A stretch of DNA of 64,000 bases from Natrinema mahii (GCA_000690595.2 JHUT02000009.1:1-64000), one strand, 5' to 3'; positions 7,650-17,447 are shown, counted from the first letter of the stretch. Program-made: numbers and translations. Notes: generated by a model not told the origin, from the letters alone.

Positions 7650-8642
7650 TCAGTACTCGAGGTCCCAGCGCTCCGCACCGGTCGCTGCGAGTCGCTCGCT
7701 CACGCCGTCGGCGAGCCGGTAGTCCCTGCCCTCGCGGACGACGGTACCTGCCCGCTCTAAGTGTTCCAGATGGGCGTAGGACTCGCCGGGGCCGTGGAGG
7801 ATGTGGATTCCCTCGAGGTCGCCGAACAGGTCGGCGCTGACCGTCCAGGTGTCGCAGGGTCCCTTTCGGTCGAGGGCGTCGAGGACCCGCCAGGAACGCT
7901 CCTCGTGGTGATCGATGATGTGTCGAGCGCGGTCGGCGGGATCGTCGATCGGATCGCGATGACCCGGCCACGCGCGGTCGTAGTCCGCGTCGACGATCCC
8001 CTGTAGCGCCCGGAGGTAGCGCTCGAGCGGCCGGTCGACGCGGACGTCCGCACCGCCGACGTTCGGGGTATAGACCGGCAGCAAGGCGTCGCCGGAGAAG
8101 ACCTCGCGGCCGCCTTCGAGGTCGGCCTCGAACATGCTGAGCCCGGCCGCGTGGCCGGAGGTGTGGACCACCGTGAGTTCGGTGCCGTTGATCGAGAAGG
8201 TATCCCCGTCCTCGAATGCCGTGACGGTCGGCGTCTCGACCGTCGTCTCGCCGTCTGCCATCCGCTCGAGCAAGACCTCCTGTCGCTCCTCGGGCATCCC
8301 CCACTCCTCGAAGTACCCCCGCTGGCGGTCGTACATCGCGTCCCAGACGTCCTCGTCGCCCCCGACCAGCGCCGCGTCGGCCTCGTGGACGTACACCTCG
8401 GCCCCGCTTTCGGCCTGAATCTCGCCGGCCAGCCCGCAGTGATCGTGGTGCCAATGAGTCAGGAAGATCCGGTCGATGTCGGAAAAGGCGAGGCCGCGAT
8501 CGCTCAGGGCCGCCTCGAGTTGCTCGCGCGTGGTCGCCATCCAGTCGCCGGTGTCGATCAAGGCCGTTTCGGGGCCGTCCGCGAAGAGGTACGCGTTGTT
8601 GTCGCCTTCGAACGCCGAGTTCGATAACGAGATACGTTCCAT
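7650..8642 (-). CDS. Metallo-beta-lactamase-fold hydrolase
   Basis: 330 residues. The zinc-binding HxHxDH motif is H63-W-H65-H-D67-H68. Further ligands are likely in TSGHAAGL, FSGDALLP and the C-terminal WPGHRDP. The C-terminal 80 residues form a winged-helix-like segment (DTWTVSADLFGDLEG, YAHLEHLERAGTV), as in MBL proteins of the LACTB2/RNase-Z-like hydrolase group, in which the extra domain contributes to substrate binding. The substrate could be a thioester or nucleic acid; this cannot be decided. It is convergent with nothing and lies downstream of the TRAM gene on the same strand. Confidence 0.9.
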   Translation of the reverse strand: MERISLSNSAFEGDNNAYLFADGPETALIDTGDWMATTREQLEAALSDRGLAFSDIDRIFLTHWHHDHCGLAGEIQAESGAEVYVHEADAALVGGDEDVWDAMYDRQRGYFEEWGMPEERQEVLLERMADGETTVETPTVTAFEDGDTFSINGTELTVVHTSGHAAGLSMFEADLEGGREVFSGDALLPVYTPNVGGADVRVDRPLERYLRALQGIVDADYDRAWPGHRDPIDDPADRARHIIDHHEERSWRVLDALDRKGPCDTWTVSADLFGDLEGIHILHGPGESYAHLEHLERAGTVVREGRDYRLADGVSERLAATGAERWDLEY

Positions 8643-8766
8643 GGGGTCATATCGCACGGGGGCCGAGAAAACGTTACCTGAAGCGGCACCTCGGACGGCC
8701 GCGGCCCAGCTATCGGCTGAGCCGCGGCAAAACCGTCGTGTCGGATCGACTGTCCACTCGCGGGGC

Positions 8767-9240
8767 TTACGAGCCCCAGAAGTTGTCACGACTCCCGAGT
8801 CGCTCGCGCTCGGGACCGCCGTCAGCGTCGTCGGTGTCGTCTGCTGTGCCCTCGTCGTCGCCGTCGACCGACGCGTCTTCGTCGTCCGCGTCGTCCTCGT
8901 CGGGGTCCATGGGCAACAACTCGAGTTCCTCCGCGCGGGCGTGGTTGCTGTGGACGCGGGTGATCTCGACGCGAGCGCGAGCCTCCGGCAGGACGCCGTC
9001 GACCATGACGATGAAGCCGTCCTCGGTTCGGCCGACGCCGGCACCGCTTTCGTGCATGTCGACGACGTCGATGACGACCTCCTGACCCGGCTTGACCGGC
9101 TGGGTCTTGAGGTCCTCGATCGGCTGATTGTAGTGGTTACACCACTCCTTGCCACCCCGGTCACCGTAGTGTTGACACCCCATTCCCGAGATCCGCTCGG
9201 AGAACTCAGGGCAGTCGTCGGCGAGTGGACAGTCTGCCAT
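8767..9240 (-). CDS. TRAM-domain protein with an N-terminal cysteine cluster
   Basis: 157 residues from ATG 9240. The first 35 residues hold four cysteines (C4, C10, C22, C34) in a compact His/Cys-rich segment that may bind zinc or an Fe-S cluster. A TRAM beta-barrel follows at about residues 45-105 (PVKPGQEVVIDVVDMHESGAG, EDGFIVMVDGVLP). The last 40 residues are mostly Asp/Glu. TRAM binds RNA and is found in tRNA-modifying enzymes and as a stand-alone RNA chaperone in archaea. Here there is no enzyme domain, so RNA binding is the likely role. A GGTTTAACG box lies 22-29 bases before the ATG. Confidence 0.88.
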   Translation of the reverse strand: MADCPLADDCPEFSERISGMGCQHYGDRGGKEWCNHYNQPIEDLKTQPVKPGQEVVIDVVDMHESGAGVGRTEDGFIVMVDGVLPEARARVEITRVHSNHARAEELELLPMDPDEDDADDEDASVDGDDEGTADDTDDADGGPERERLGSRDNFWGS

Positions 9241-9410
9241 GCACGCCACTACCAGCGGTGGCGTTAAACCGTTTCCGTCTCGTGGATCGGCAGCGGGGCG
9301 AAACGGTGGTAGCACAGCGACGGGGACGAGGTAGCACCACTAACGATCAGCGACGGATACTGAAAACATGGTAACGAAACGACGCCTGGGTGACGTGCGG
9401 TTTCGAAAAG

Positions 9411-9418
9411 GTTTACGG
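9411..9418 (+). promoter_or_regulatory. Probable etfBA promoter (TATA/BRE)
   Basis: CGAAAAG followed by GTTTACGG ends about 24 bases before the etfB ATG at 9442. This is the BRE/TATA spacing expected for a near-leaderless haloarchaeal transcript. Motif reading only. Confidence 0.45.
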
Positions 9419-9441
9419 TATGGACGTAGCAGTGACAAACG

Positions 9442-10233
9442 ATGAAAATTCTCGTAACGGTCAAAGAGGTGGCGACCGTCGAAGACGAGTTCGAAATCGA
9501 GGGAACCGAAATCGCACAGCAGTACCTCGGTGCCGACTTGAACGAGTGGGACGACTACGCGATCGAGGAAGCCGTCCAGCTTCAGGAAGACGGCATCGCC
9601 GACGAGGTCGTGACGGTCACGATCGGCCCGGAAGACTGCGAACAGACCATCCGACAGGCGCTCGCGAAAGGCGCCGACCGCGCCGTCCGCGTCTGGGACG
9701 ACGCGCTCGAAGACGTCGACCTGCTCGACGTCAACGCCAAGACCGAGATCCTCAGCGCCGTCATCGAGGAAGAGGACCCCGACCTCGTCCTCTCGGGCGT
9801 CCAGGCCGGCGACGACAGCTTCGCCGCGACCGGTGTCTCCGTCGCCGAGAACATCGGCTTCCAGTGGGGCGCCGTCGTCAACCACCTCGAGCACGATCTC
9901 GACGACGGGATCGCCTCGGTTCGGCGTGAGCTCGAGGGCGGCGTCGAGGAGCTGACCGACATCGAACTCCCCGCCGTGTTGACGATCCAGACCGGGATCA
10001 ACGAGCCCCGCTACGCCAGCCTCCGTGGCATCCGACAGGCCCAACAGAAACCGATGGACGTCAAGGCACTCGCCGACATCGGCGTCGACGAGAGCACGAT
10101 CGAGACCGAACTCGAGCTGACGGACATGTACGAGCCCGAGAGCGAGAGCGACGTGACGACCTGGGAGGGAAGTGCCGACGAGACCGCCTCGGAGCTGGGT
10201 GAACTGCTCCGCGACAAGGGGGTGGCACAATGA
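9442..10233 (+). CDS. etfB: Electron transfer flavoprotein, beta subunit
   Basis: 263 residues starting MKILVTVKEVATVEDEF, the typical ETF-beta N-terminus, with the adenine-nucleotide alpha-hydrolase fold and the signature region GVQAGDDSFAATGVSVAE around residue 115. With EtfA it forms a soluble FAD (plus AMP) heterodimer that takes electrons from acyl-CoA or other dehydrogenases and hands them to the quinone pool through an ETF-quinone oxidoreductase not encoded here. The stop overlaps the etfA start by four bases (ATGA), so the two are translationally coupled. No FixC/FixX homologue follows, unlike some haloarchaeal fix clusters. Confidence 0.95.
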   Translation: MKILVTVKEVATVEDEFEIEGTEIAQQYLGADLNEWDDYAIEEAVQLQEDGIADEVVTVTIGPEDCEQTIRQALAKGADRAVRVWDDALEDVDLLDVNAKTEILSAVIEEEDPDLVLSGVQAGDDSFAATGVSVAENIGFQWGAVVNHLEHDLDDGIASVRRELEGGVEELTDIELPAVLTIQTGINEPRYASLRGIRQAQQKPMDVKALADIGVDESTIETELELTDMYEPESESDVTTWEGSADETASELGELLRDKGVAQ

Positions 10234-11186
10234 CGGACGTCCTCGCAGTCGCGGACCACCGCCGCGGCGAACTGCGCGACGTCAGCTACGAGATCATCAC
10301 CGCCGGCCGCCAGCTCGCCGACGAGACCGGTGGCGACCTCCACCTGGCGGTCATCAGCGGCACCGTCGACGAGTTCGCCGACAAGCTCAACCGCGAGGGC
10401 GTCGACGCCATCCACACCGTTTCCCACGGTGAGGAGTTCAACCACGACGTCTACTCGCAGGCGATCACCCAGCTCTACGACGAGCTCGCACCCCAGTTCG
10501 TCGTGACGCCCAACAGCGTCAACGGCCTCGACTACGCCCCCGCCATCGCCAACGAACTCGATCTGCCGATCGTCACCGACACGGTCGACCTCGAGACCGA
10601 CGGCGAGACCCTGATCGCGACCCGCGAGATGTACGGCGGCAAGGTCGAGACGACCAACGAGCTCGAGGGCGACGCGGTCGTCACGATCCGCGGTGCCGAG
10701 TGGCCCGCCGCCGAGGGCACCGGCGACGCCGCGATCGAGGCCTTCGACGCCGACATCGACGAGGACGCGATCGGCTCCACCGTGAGCGGCTTCGAGGAAG
10801 TCGGCGGCGGCGACGTCGACATCAGCGAGGCCGAACTGCTGGTCTCGATCGGCCGCGGGATCGAGGAAGAGGAGAACCTCGACCTCATTCGGGATCTGGC
10901 CGATGCGCTCGACGCGACGCTGTCCTCCTCGCGACCGATCGTCGACAACGGCTGGCTGCCCAAGAACCGCCAGGTCGGCCAGTCCGGGAAGGTCGTCACT
11001 CCCGACGTCTACATCGCCATCGGCATCTCCGGTGCGGTCCAGCACGTCGCCGGGATGAAAGGCTCCGATACGATCGTCGCGATCAACACGGACCCCAACG
11101 CGCCGATCATGGACATCGCCGACTACGCGATCGTCGACGACCTCTTCGACGTCGTCCCCGAACTCATCGAGGAGTTCGAGGGATAA
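10230..11186 (+). CDS. etfA: Electron transfer flavoprotein, alpha subunit
   Basis: 318 residues. The N-terminal half is the alpha/beta domain shared with ETF-beta. The C-terminal half carries the FAD-binding signature, with [41 protein letters not shown] and [18 protein letters not shown] in the expected order. It binds the redox-active FAD of the ETF heterodimer. The start overlaps the stop of etfB. Just after the TAA there is a T-rich stretch that could end the two-gene transcript. Confidence 0.95.
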   Translation: MTDVLAVADHRRGELRDVSYEIITAGRQLADETGGDLHLAVISGTVDEFADKLNREGVDAIHTVSHGEEFNHDVYSQAITQLYDELAPQFVVTPNSVNGLDYAPAIANELDLPIVTDTVDLETDGETLIATREMYGGKVETTNELEGDAVVTIRGAEWPAAEGTGDAAIEAFDADIDEDAIGSTVSGFEEVGGGDVDISEAELLVSIGRGIEEEENLDLIRDLADALDATLSSSRPIVDNGWLPKNRQVGQSGKVVTPDVYIAIGISGAVQHVAGMKGSDTIVAINTDPNAPIMDIADYAIVDDLFDVVPELIEEFEG

Positions 11187-11212
11187 GCGGTTTTCCGACC
11201 GGGTTTTTGCGC
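11187..11212 (+). terminator. Possible etfBA transcript end
   Basis: Two T-runs, CGGTTTTCC and CGGGTTTTTGC, follow the etfA stop within 25 bases. Archaeal termination often needs only U-rich RNA, so this is a plausible termination site. There is no strong hairpin. Confidence 0.35.
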
Positions 11213-11445
11213 AGCGGCCGCAAACTGAGTGAGCGACTCGAGCGGCCGTTTCGATGGGAGTGCAGTTGCGGTGGTGCACGCGGCTTTCTGCGACCCGTCC
11301 TCGGTGTCGGGCGGTCCACGTCACACAATCAGTTCCCGGTAGGGAGTGTCACCGTCGACGACTGGCGGCGACCCTGGTTTCTCGACCGATGATATCGCCG
11401 TTTTATTGATAGTCATCTAACTGTTCTGGTTGACAGACAGTATTG

Positions 11446-11473
11446 TTATATGCTATGAGTTGGATTCGGAGGT
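11446..11473 (+). promoter_or_regulatory. Promoter and SD-like element before the lipoprotein-transducer pair
   Basis: TTATATGC (11446-11453) lies 21-28 bases before the ATG at 11474, right for a leaderless start. A GGAGGT directly abuts the ATG, too close to act as a normal Shine-Dalgarno. The rest of the 287-base gap from 11187 holds no gene I can support; a second AT-rich box (TTTTATTG) is at 11401-11408. Confidence 0.45.
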
Positions 11474-12742
11474 ATGCCCAGACGATCGAATCGACGAACG
11501 CTGCTGTCTGGTCTCTGTACCGCTGGTCTCGGCGGTCTTGCCGGCTGTCTCAGTTCGGTACCCGGACTCGACTCGAACGACGCCGAGTCCGGGACCGACG
11601 TTGGTGGGACCGACCGGACGCTCAAACTCGGTATCATGCAACCGCTAAGCGGCAATCTCGAGTCGCTCGGGAAACCGATCCGAGACGCCGCAGAACTTCC
11701 GATCAAACAGGTACGAGACGATGTCCCGCTCGACATCGATCACAAGGTCGCCGACACGGAAACGTCTCCGTCTGCGGGCGTCCAAAGCGCTTCCACCCTC
11801 GTCACCGAGGAGTACCCGATGGTCAACGGTCCGGCGGCGGCCGACGTGACGTTGCAGGCAACACAGCAGGTACTCATTCCGTACCGGACCGTCTGCTGTT
11901 CGCCCAGCGCGACGTCGCCGACGATCACGTCGCTCAACGACGCCGGTCTCGTCTTCCGGACCGCACTGTCGGACCGGCTGCAGGCGATCGTTCTGGCCCA
12001 GCAGGCGGCAACCGATCTCGGCCACGACAACGCCGCGACCCTCTATGAGAACAACGACTACGGCTGGCAGTTGAGCCAGGCGTTCACGCGGTCGTTCCAG
12101 CGCACACACGGGGGTACGGTCACGTCACAGGTCCCACTGAAAGGCGACTCGAGCTCCTACGACGCGGCCATCGAGCGGGCCAGGACGGACGATCCCGACC
12201 TGTTGCTCGTGATCGGCTATCCGGAGACCGGCGGCCAGGTACTCACTGATCTCGGTGGCGACGCCCCGGAGGACATCCTCGTTACCGACGGGATGCAAGA
12301 TGGGACCCTCCACGACGAGATCGATTACTCGCTCGACGGCATCCGCGGCACCGCACCGCTGGTCGACGGGCCGGGTAACCAGACGTTCACGGAGCTATTC
12401 GAGGGCGAGTACGACACCGAACCGGGTATCTTCACGCCCCAGGCGTACGACGCGAGCGCCGTCTTGCTGCTCGCGAACGCCTACGCTGGGCAAAACGACG
12501 GTCAAGCGATCGGCAGCGCCATGCCGGTTGTCACGACCGGAGACGGGACGGAGATCACCCCGAACAACCTCGCGGAGGGGATCGAACTCGCGGCCGAGGG
12601 CGATGCCGTCACGTATCAGGGGGCGTCCGGATCGGTTACCTTCGACGAGAACGGCGACGTGACCGACGGCGTTATCCAGTACTGGGAGTTCGACGAAAGT
12701 TCTTCCGGCGGAGTGGCCGAAATAGACCGGGTGAGTCCATAA
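11474..12742 (+). CDS. Tat-exported periplasmic-binding lipoprotein, BasB/LivK-like
   Basis: 422 residues. A Tat signal (R7 R8 T L L) and lipobox LAGC with Cys25 mark a lipid-anchored extracellular protein. The body is a type I periplasmic-binding fold of the branched-chain amino acid LivJ/LivK kind: LKLGIMQPLSG at the mature N-terminus, then ENNDYGWQLSQAF and the closing VTYQGASGSVTFDENGDVTD. There are no ABC permease or ATPase genes beside it. Instead the stop overlaps the start of a chemotaxis transducer by one base. This is the arrangement of BasB-BasT in Halobacterium, where the binding protein presents an amino acid to the transducer. The ligand here is unknown. Confidence 0.9.
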   Translation: MPRRSNRRTLLSGLCTAGLGGLAGCLSSVPGLDSNDAESGTDVGGTDRTLKLGIMQPLSGNLESLGKPIRDAAELPIKQVRDDVPLDIDHKVADTETSPSAGVQSASTLVTEEYPMVNGPAAADVTLQATQQVLIPYRTVCCSPSATSPTITSLNDAGLVFRTALSDRLQAIVLAQQAATDLGHDNAATLYENNDYGWQLSQAFTRSFQRTHGGTVTSQVPLKGDSSSYDAAIERARTDDPDLLLVIGYPETGGQVLTDLGGDAPEDILVTDGMQDGTLHDEIDYSLDGIRGTAPLVDGPGNQTFTELFEGEYDTEPGIFTPQAYDASAVLLLANAYAGQNDGQAIGSAMPVVTTGDGTEITPNNLAEGIELAAEGDAVTYQGASGSVTFDENGDVTDGVIQYWEFDESSSGGVAEIDRVSP

Positions 12743-15291
12743 TGGTGTCGCTCACGTCGCTGGTTCCGTCGTTCATCAGGCGGCAGTACCTCCTGAAGTT
12801 CGTGGTCTCGATCCTGGCGGTCGTGCTCGTGATCGGGAGCGTCGGCGCGGTCAGCTACGTCCAGATCGACGAGACGGTCCGGACGGACTCGAACGAACAG
12901 CTCGAATCGACCGCCGAAACGCACGCGGATACGATCAGTAACTGGGTCGAGTCAATGCGCGTTCAGACCCGAACGGCGTCCGATTCGTCGGTCCTTCGGG
13001 AGGGCGATCCGCAGGCGGTCCAGGGCAAACTCGTCGAAGAACAGGCCCGGATGGATGTCGACGTCCGTGCGATCCACTACGTCGACACCGAGAACAACGA
13101 GATCGTCACGAGCACGAACGCGGCTTACCGCGGCGAATCCTTCGCCGATATGGAAGAACCGTGGGCCACGGACGGCTTCGACGACAACCTCGGACTCGAC
13201 GAGTCCGTCTGGCACTCCCAGTCGGCCTACAAGTCGCCGAGCCTCGAGGATCAGGTGATGGCCTTCGCCAGTCCGGTCACCGACCGCGACGATCGGGCCG
13301 TCGTCATCATCGGCACCCTCGAGTATCAGGTCGATCAACTCCACGAGGAGAACACGTCCGCCTCGACGGCCATCATCGGCGGCGACGGCGCGACCGTCTT
13401 CAAGGCCGAATCGGCGTCGCTCGACGCTGACACGGCCGAAAGCGATGCGATCGAGGCTGCCCTCGGCGGCCGGATGACTCGCAACCAAGACGGTGATGTC
13501 GTCCGAGCGTACGTCCCCGTGGGCAACACCCAATGGGTCGCCGTCACGAGCGTCCCGGCGGAGCAAGCCTACGGCGTCGCGAGCGATGTCGGGACCAACG
13601 TCATCACGATGGTACTCGCGAGCCTCATCGCGCTCGGTGCCGTCGGCGTCGTCCTCGGGCGGCAGACCGTCGTCCCGCTGACTCGGCTCCGCGACCGGAC
13701 AGCCGAGATGGAAGAGGGCAACCTCGACGTCGATCTCGAGACGAACCGTGTCGACGAGATCGGCCGGCTGTACGATGGTTTCGATAGCATGCGCGCCTCG
13801 TTGCGAAACCAGATCGAGGCGGCCGAGATCGCCCGTGAGGAGGCGGAAGTGGCCCGCGAGGAGACCGAATCGATGAACCGCCACCTCGAGATGAAAGCCG
13901 AGGAGTTCAGCAACGTGATGGACGAGTGTGCCGACGGCGATCTAACCCAGCGGCTCGACCCCGAAAGCGAGAGCGAGGCGATGACCGATATCGCGGTCGC
14001 GTTCAACGAGATGCTCGTGGAACTCGAGGAGACGACGGCCAACGTCAAGGCCTTCGCCGACGAGGTGGCGGCGGCCAGCGAACAGGTGACTGCCAGCTCC
14101 GAGGAGGTTCGTTCGGCGTCACAGCAGGTTTCCGAGTCGATTCAGTCGATCTCGGACGGTGCGGACCGCCAGAACCAGAACCTGCAATCGGTTAACCAAG
14201 AGATGAGCGACCTGTCGACGACGACTGAGGAGATCGCGGCCTCTTCGAACAATGTCGCCGACCTCGCGGAGCAGACGGCCGAAACTGGACGGCTCGGTCG
14301 CCAAGCGGCACAGGAAGCGATCGATGGGATGCACGTGATCGAATCGGAGTCGACCGATGCCGTCGATGCGATCCAGGATCTCGAAGAGGAGATGGCACAG
14401 GTCGACGAACTCGTCGAGTTCATCTCCGACGTCGCCCGCGAGACGAACATGCTCGCCCTGAACGCGAACATCGAAGCCTCGCGGGGCGACAGCGGCGAGG
14501 ACGGCTCCGGGTTCGGTGCCGTCGCTACGCAGGTCAAGGAGTTGGCCGCGGACACGAAATCGACCGCCGAGGACATCGAACAGCGGTTAGAGCGGATCGA
14601 CGAACAGACGACTGAAACGGCGACCGAGGTCCAGCGCACCGCAGAGCGGATCTCGGAGCACGTCGGCTCCGTCGAAAACGCCGCGGAGGCGCTCGACGAG
14701 ATTTCCCACTACGCCGATCGGACCAACGACGGCGTCCAGGAGATTTCCGCGGCGACCGAGGAACAGGCGGCCTCGACGCAGGAGGTCGTCGCCATGGTCT
14801 CCTCGGCGACGAACATCTCCGAAGCGACCGCGGCCGAATCCCAGCGCGTCGCGGCGGCTGCCGAAGAGCAGACCTCCGCCCTTTCTGAGGTGTCGGAAAG
14901 TGCGAGTTCACTCGCCGATCAGGCCGCACACTTGAGCGAGACGCTCGATCACTTCGAAACCGATCGAGCGGAAGACGTCTCCGTCGACGAGTACGAATCC
15001 GATCACGAGATGTCCTTCGAGTTCGAGGAGACGAACATCGACGGCGACGACATGGTTGAGCACCGTGATGGGAATCCCAATACGACGGCCAAGATGATAA
15101 CCGAGTCCGAACCGACCGACCGAGCATCGACGGACGCCACGAGGGGCGTGACCGATGCGGAAGACGGAACCGATGCCGACGACGACGGGGCGGCCGAGAC
15201 CGGAATCGACTCCGAGTCGGAGGCCGACGACACGGACGCCGACGGGTCGTCGGACGACGAGTTCTCCTTCACTCGGTTCGACGACGAGTAA
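12742..15291 (+). CDS. Methyl-accepting chemotaxis transducer, BasT-like
   Basis: 849 residues. TM1 is at about 17-40, followed by an extracellular Cache-like sensor of about 240 residues, TM2 at about 286-308, a HAMP domain at about 310-362 and a second HAMP-like linker. The long cytoplasmic coiled-coil signalling domain has its hairpin tip around residues 573-605 (NANIEASRGDSG, GFGAVATQVKELAADT). Glu/Gln-rich heptads on both sides are likely methylation sites. The last 100 residues are very acidic and low complexity. Coupled to the binding-protein gene by a one-base overlap, it should signal through CheW/CheA to the archaellum; those genes are not in this window. Confidence 0.93.
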   Translation: MVSLTSLVPSFIRRQYLLKFVVSILAVVLVIGSVGAVSYVQIDETVRTDSNEQLESTAETHADTISNWVESMRVQTRTASDSSVLREGDPQAVQGKLVEEQARMDVDVRAIHYVDTENNEIVTSTNAAYRGESFADMEEPWATDGFDDNLGLDESVWHSQSAYKSPSLEDQVMAFASPVTDRDDRAVVIIGTLEYQVDQLHEENTSASTAIIGGDGATVFKAESASLDADTAESDAIEAALGGRMTRNQDGDVVRAYVPVGNTQWVAVTSVPAEQAYGVASDVGTNVITMVLASLIALGAVGVVLGRQTVVPLTRLRDRTAEMEEGNLDVDLETNRVDEIGRLYDGFDSMRASLRNQIEAAEIAREEAEVAREETESMNRHLEMKAEEFSNVMDECADGDLTQRLDPESESEAMTDIAVAFNEMLVELEETTANVKAFADEVAAASEQVTASSEEVRSASQQVSESIQSISDGADRQNQNLQSVNQEMSDLSTTTEEIAASSNNVADLAEQTAETGRLGRQAAQEAIDGMHVIESESTDAVDAIQDLEEEMAQVDELVEFISDVARETNMLALNANIEASRGDSGEDGSGFGAVATQVKELAADTKSTAEDIEQRLERIDEQTTETATEVQRTAERISEHVGSVENAAEALDEISHYADRTNDGVQEISAATEEQAASTQEVVAMVSSATNISEATAAESQRVAAAAEEQTSALSEVSESASSLADQAAHLSETLDHFETDRAEDVSVDEYESDHEMSFEFEETNIDGDDMVEHRDGNPNTTAKMITESEPTDRASTDATRGVTDAEDGTDADDDGAAETGIDSESEADDTDADGSSDDEFSFTRFDDE

Positions 15292-15348
15292 GACCGAGTC
15301 GACGGTCGAACCGTCACGTACTTTTCACCGCCGTCCTAAGCGCGGGTG

Positions 15349-16191
15349 ATGGAACTGCTGGAGCGGCGACGGGCGCTGATCGAGGAGCGTCTCGTCGAGG
15401 TCGTCGAGGGACTCGAGCCCGAGACGCTCAGCGATGAGGTCCGCCACGTTGCGCTCTCCGGGGGGAAGCGCGTTCGACCGATGGTGACCCTGCTGGCCTG
15501 CGAGACGGTCGGCGGGCGGGCCGAGGACGCGGTCGAGTTCGGCGTCGGGATCGAACTCGTCCACACGGCCTCACTGGTCGTCGACGACATCATCGATCGA
15601 TCGGAACTCCGACGCGGGACGACCAGCGCGTGGGCCGAGTTCGGCCACGGACCGGCGATCATCACGAGCGACGGCCTGCTCGGCGAGGCGTTCGCACTGT
15701 TTTCGGCGGACCCCGACGCCACCCGCGTCGTCGCCGACGCGATGGTTGAACTCGGCGTCGGCGAAGCGACCGAACTCTCGGCCCAGCCGGAAAACGAAGA
15801 CGAGTACATGACGCTTGCACGGCGCAAGACCGGCGCGCTCTTTCGGGCCGCGGCCGAACTGGGCGCGATCGCCGCCGACTCCGATCCCGTTACCGTCGAC
15901 GCGCTCGGCGAGTACGCCGAACGCGTCGGCGTCGCCTTCCAGATCAGAGACGACGTGCTAGACGCCGTCGCCGACCCCGAGGAACTCGGCAAGCCGACCG
16001 GCCACGACGCCGCTTTGGAACGGCCGTCGGTCGTCCAGGTGACCGATCTCACACCCGAAGCGGCCAACGCCCGCGCCCGGACCGAGGCCGATCGGGCGAT
16101 CGACGCCCTCGAGCGGGTCGAGGTCGCCGACCCGGAGGCACGGGGCTACCTGCTCGAGCTGGCGGAGTTCGTCGTCGAGCGCGAGCGCTAG
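15349..16191 (+). CDS. Trans-isoprenyl diphosphate synthase (GGPP-synthase-like)
   Basis: 280 residues. The first aspartate-rich motif is DDIID (79-83) followed by RSELRRG; the second region reads FQIRDDVLD near residue 200. GGKRVRP at 38-44 is the diphosphate-binding stretch. The enzyme condenses isopentenyl diphosphate with allylic diphosphates; in archaea the products feed ether-lipid, quinone and carotenoid synthesis. At 280 residues it is short for IdsA (about 350), so it may be a paralogue with a different chain length. A GTG directly before the ATG is an alternative start. The gene ends one base before the convergent DUF373 gene. Confidence 0.9.
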   Translation: MELLERRRALIEERLVEVVEGLEPETLSDEVRHVALSGGKRVRPMVTLLACETVGGRAEDAVEFGVGIELVHTASLVVDDIIDRSELRRGTTSAWAEFGHGPAIITSDGLLGEAFALFSADPDATRVVADAMVELGVGEATELSAQPENEDEYMTLARRKTGALFRAAAELGAIAADSDPVTVDALGEYAERVGVAFQIRDDVLDAVADPEELGKPTGHDAALERPSVVQVTDLTPEAANARARTEADRAIDALERVEVADPEARGYLLELAEFVVERER

Positions 16192-16192
16192 C

Positions 16193-17308
16193 TCAGACCC
16201 GCTCGGCGCCCCGCCTGTCGTCCTCCCGCTCCGAGTCCGAAAACCGCGATTCCGCCACGGCGAAGGTGAGCGTGCTGACGATGCCCAGCAGCGTCCCTGC
16301 CGTCAGTGCCGTCGCGAGGAAGGTGAGTTCGGCCCGGTCGAGGAAGAAGGCGCTCACCGCGTGGAGAACGACGGCGATCGAGAGGACGTAGAAGGGGGCG
16401 TTGAGGTAGCGCCACTCGAGCGAGCCGGCGATATACTCGTCGGTGATCTGGCCGAGGCTGGTCGTCAGCCCCGCGACGGCGAACCAGCGGACCGATCCGT
16501 TGAGGAGCGCGGCCAGCATGACCGGGACCCCGAGGTCGCCGGCGGTCGATGCCCGGACCGCCTCGAGGGTATCGAGTCCGTTGACGCCGCCGAGGACGAA
16601 CAGGGCGGCGGCGACGACGTAGGCGAGCAGGGTCGTCCGCCCGGCGTACAGCGACCGGCGGGCGCGTTCGACGCTCGCGTCGAGGCGGTCGCCCAGCCCC
16701 AGCCCCCGCGAGATGAGATAGAGCCCGAGCAGGGCGGAGGTCGTCCCGAGGACGAACCCCGGCATATCGAGGACGGAGCCGAACAGGGCGAGGGGGTAGA
16801 TCAACAGGAGGATTCCGAGCGGAATGAGGACCGTCCCGCGGGTCTCGGGGTCGTCCAGTACCTGCTTGATCGTGTAGTACATCGACTCGAGGTTCTGTGC
16901 CTGCCGGACGACGACGCGACGGACGCCGTCGATGGGCACCCGCGAGCGGATGATTGGGATGACGGACTCGTCCTGTGCGCCGTCGGTAACGACCAGCGCA
17001 GTGACGTCCTCGCCGGTCGAGAGGCTCGCGAGGACGGTGTCGACCTCGTCCCCGACCTCGCGGTTGGCGCTGACGTCGCCCTCGTCGTTGCCGGTGACGA
17101 CGGCGACCTCGACGCTCTCGTCGCGGTCGGCCAGATCGTCGTAGACGTGTAGCCCCTGAAAGATCACGTTGACGTCCGAGTCCTCCGGGTCCGCGGTCGC
17201 GAGGGCGACGGCCGCCTCCTCGACGGGCTCGCGGCCGATAACCGGCGTCGAAAAGCCGGTCTTGCGACCGAGGTCGTCGTCGAGATCGACACAGAGGACC
17301 AGCAGCAT
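16193..17308 (-). CDS. DUF373 family membrane protein
   Basis: 371 residues starting MLLVLCVDLDDDLGRK. The soluble N-terminal half (residues 1-160) has the DUF373 hallmark VLCVDLDDD, a Rossmann-like pattern with VTDGAQDE, and VVVRQAQNLESMYY before the membrane part. The C-terminal half has about six transmembrane helices. The family is widespread in archaea and without a proven function. A TATA-like AAATACC lies 23-29 bases before this ATG, supporting this start and arguing against longer frames. Confidence 0.9.
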   Translation of the reverse strand: MLLVLCVDLDDDLGRKTGFSTPVIGREPVEEAAVALATADPEDSDVNVIFQGLHVYDDLADRDESVEVAVVTGNDEGDVSANREVGDEVDTVLASLSTGEDVTALVVTDGAQDESVIPIIRSRVPIDGVRRVVVRQAQNLESMYYTIKQVLDDPETRGTVLIPLGILLLIYPLALFGSVLDMPGFVLGTTSALLGLYLISRGLGLGDRLDASVERARRSLYAGRTTLLAYVVAAALFVLGGVNGLDTLEAVRASTAGDLGVPVMLAALLNGSVRWFAVAGLTTSLGQITDEYIAGSLEWRYLNAPFYVLSIAVVLHAVSAFFLDRAELTFLATALTAGTLLGIVSTLTFAVAESRFSDSEREDDRRGAERV

Positions 17309-17447
17309 CAGGCGGACGTTCGAGGGCGGGGTATTTCCATCTTCTGGGGACGGAAGAAGACGCTCGACGGGCTCGAGGACGGCACGGCTGTCGTGGGCCG
17401 CGACTCCGCTCGAGGGTCGGCGACTGACGCCCCGTTGGCCGTCACAG

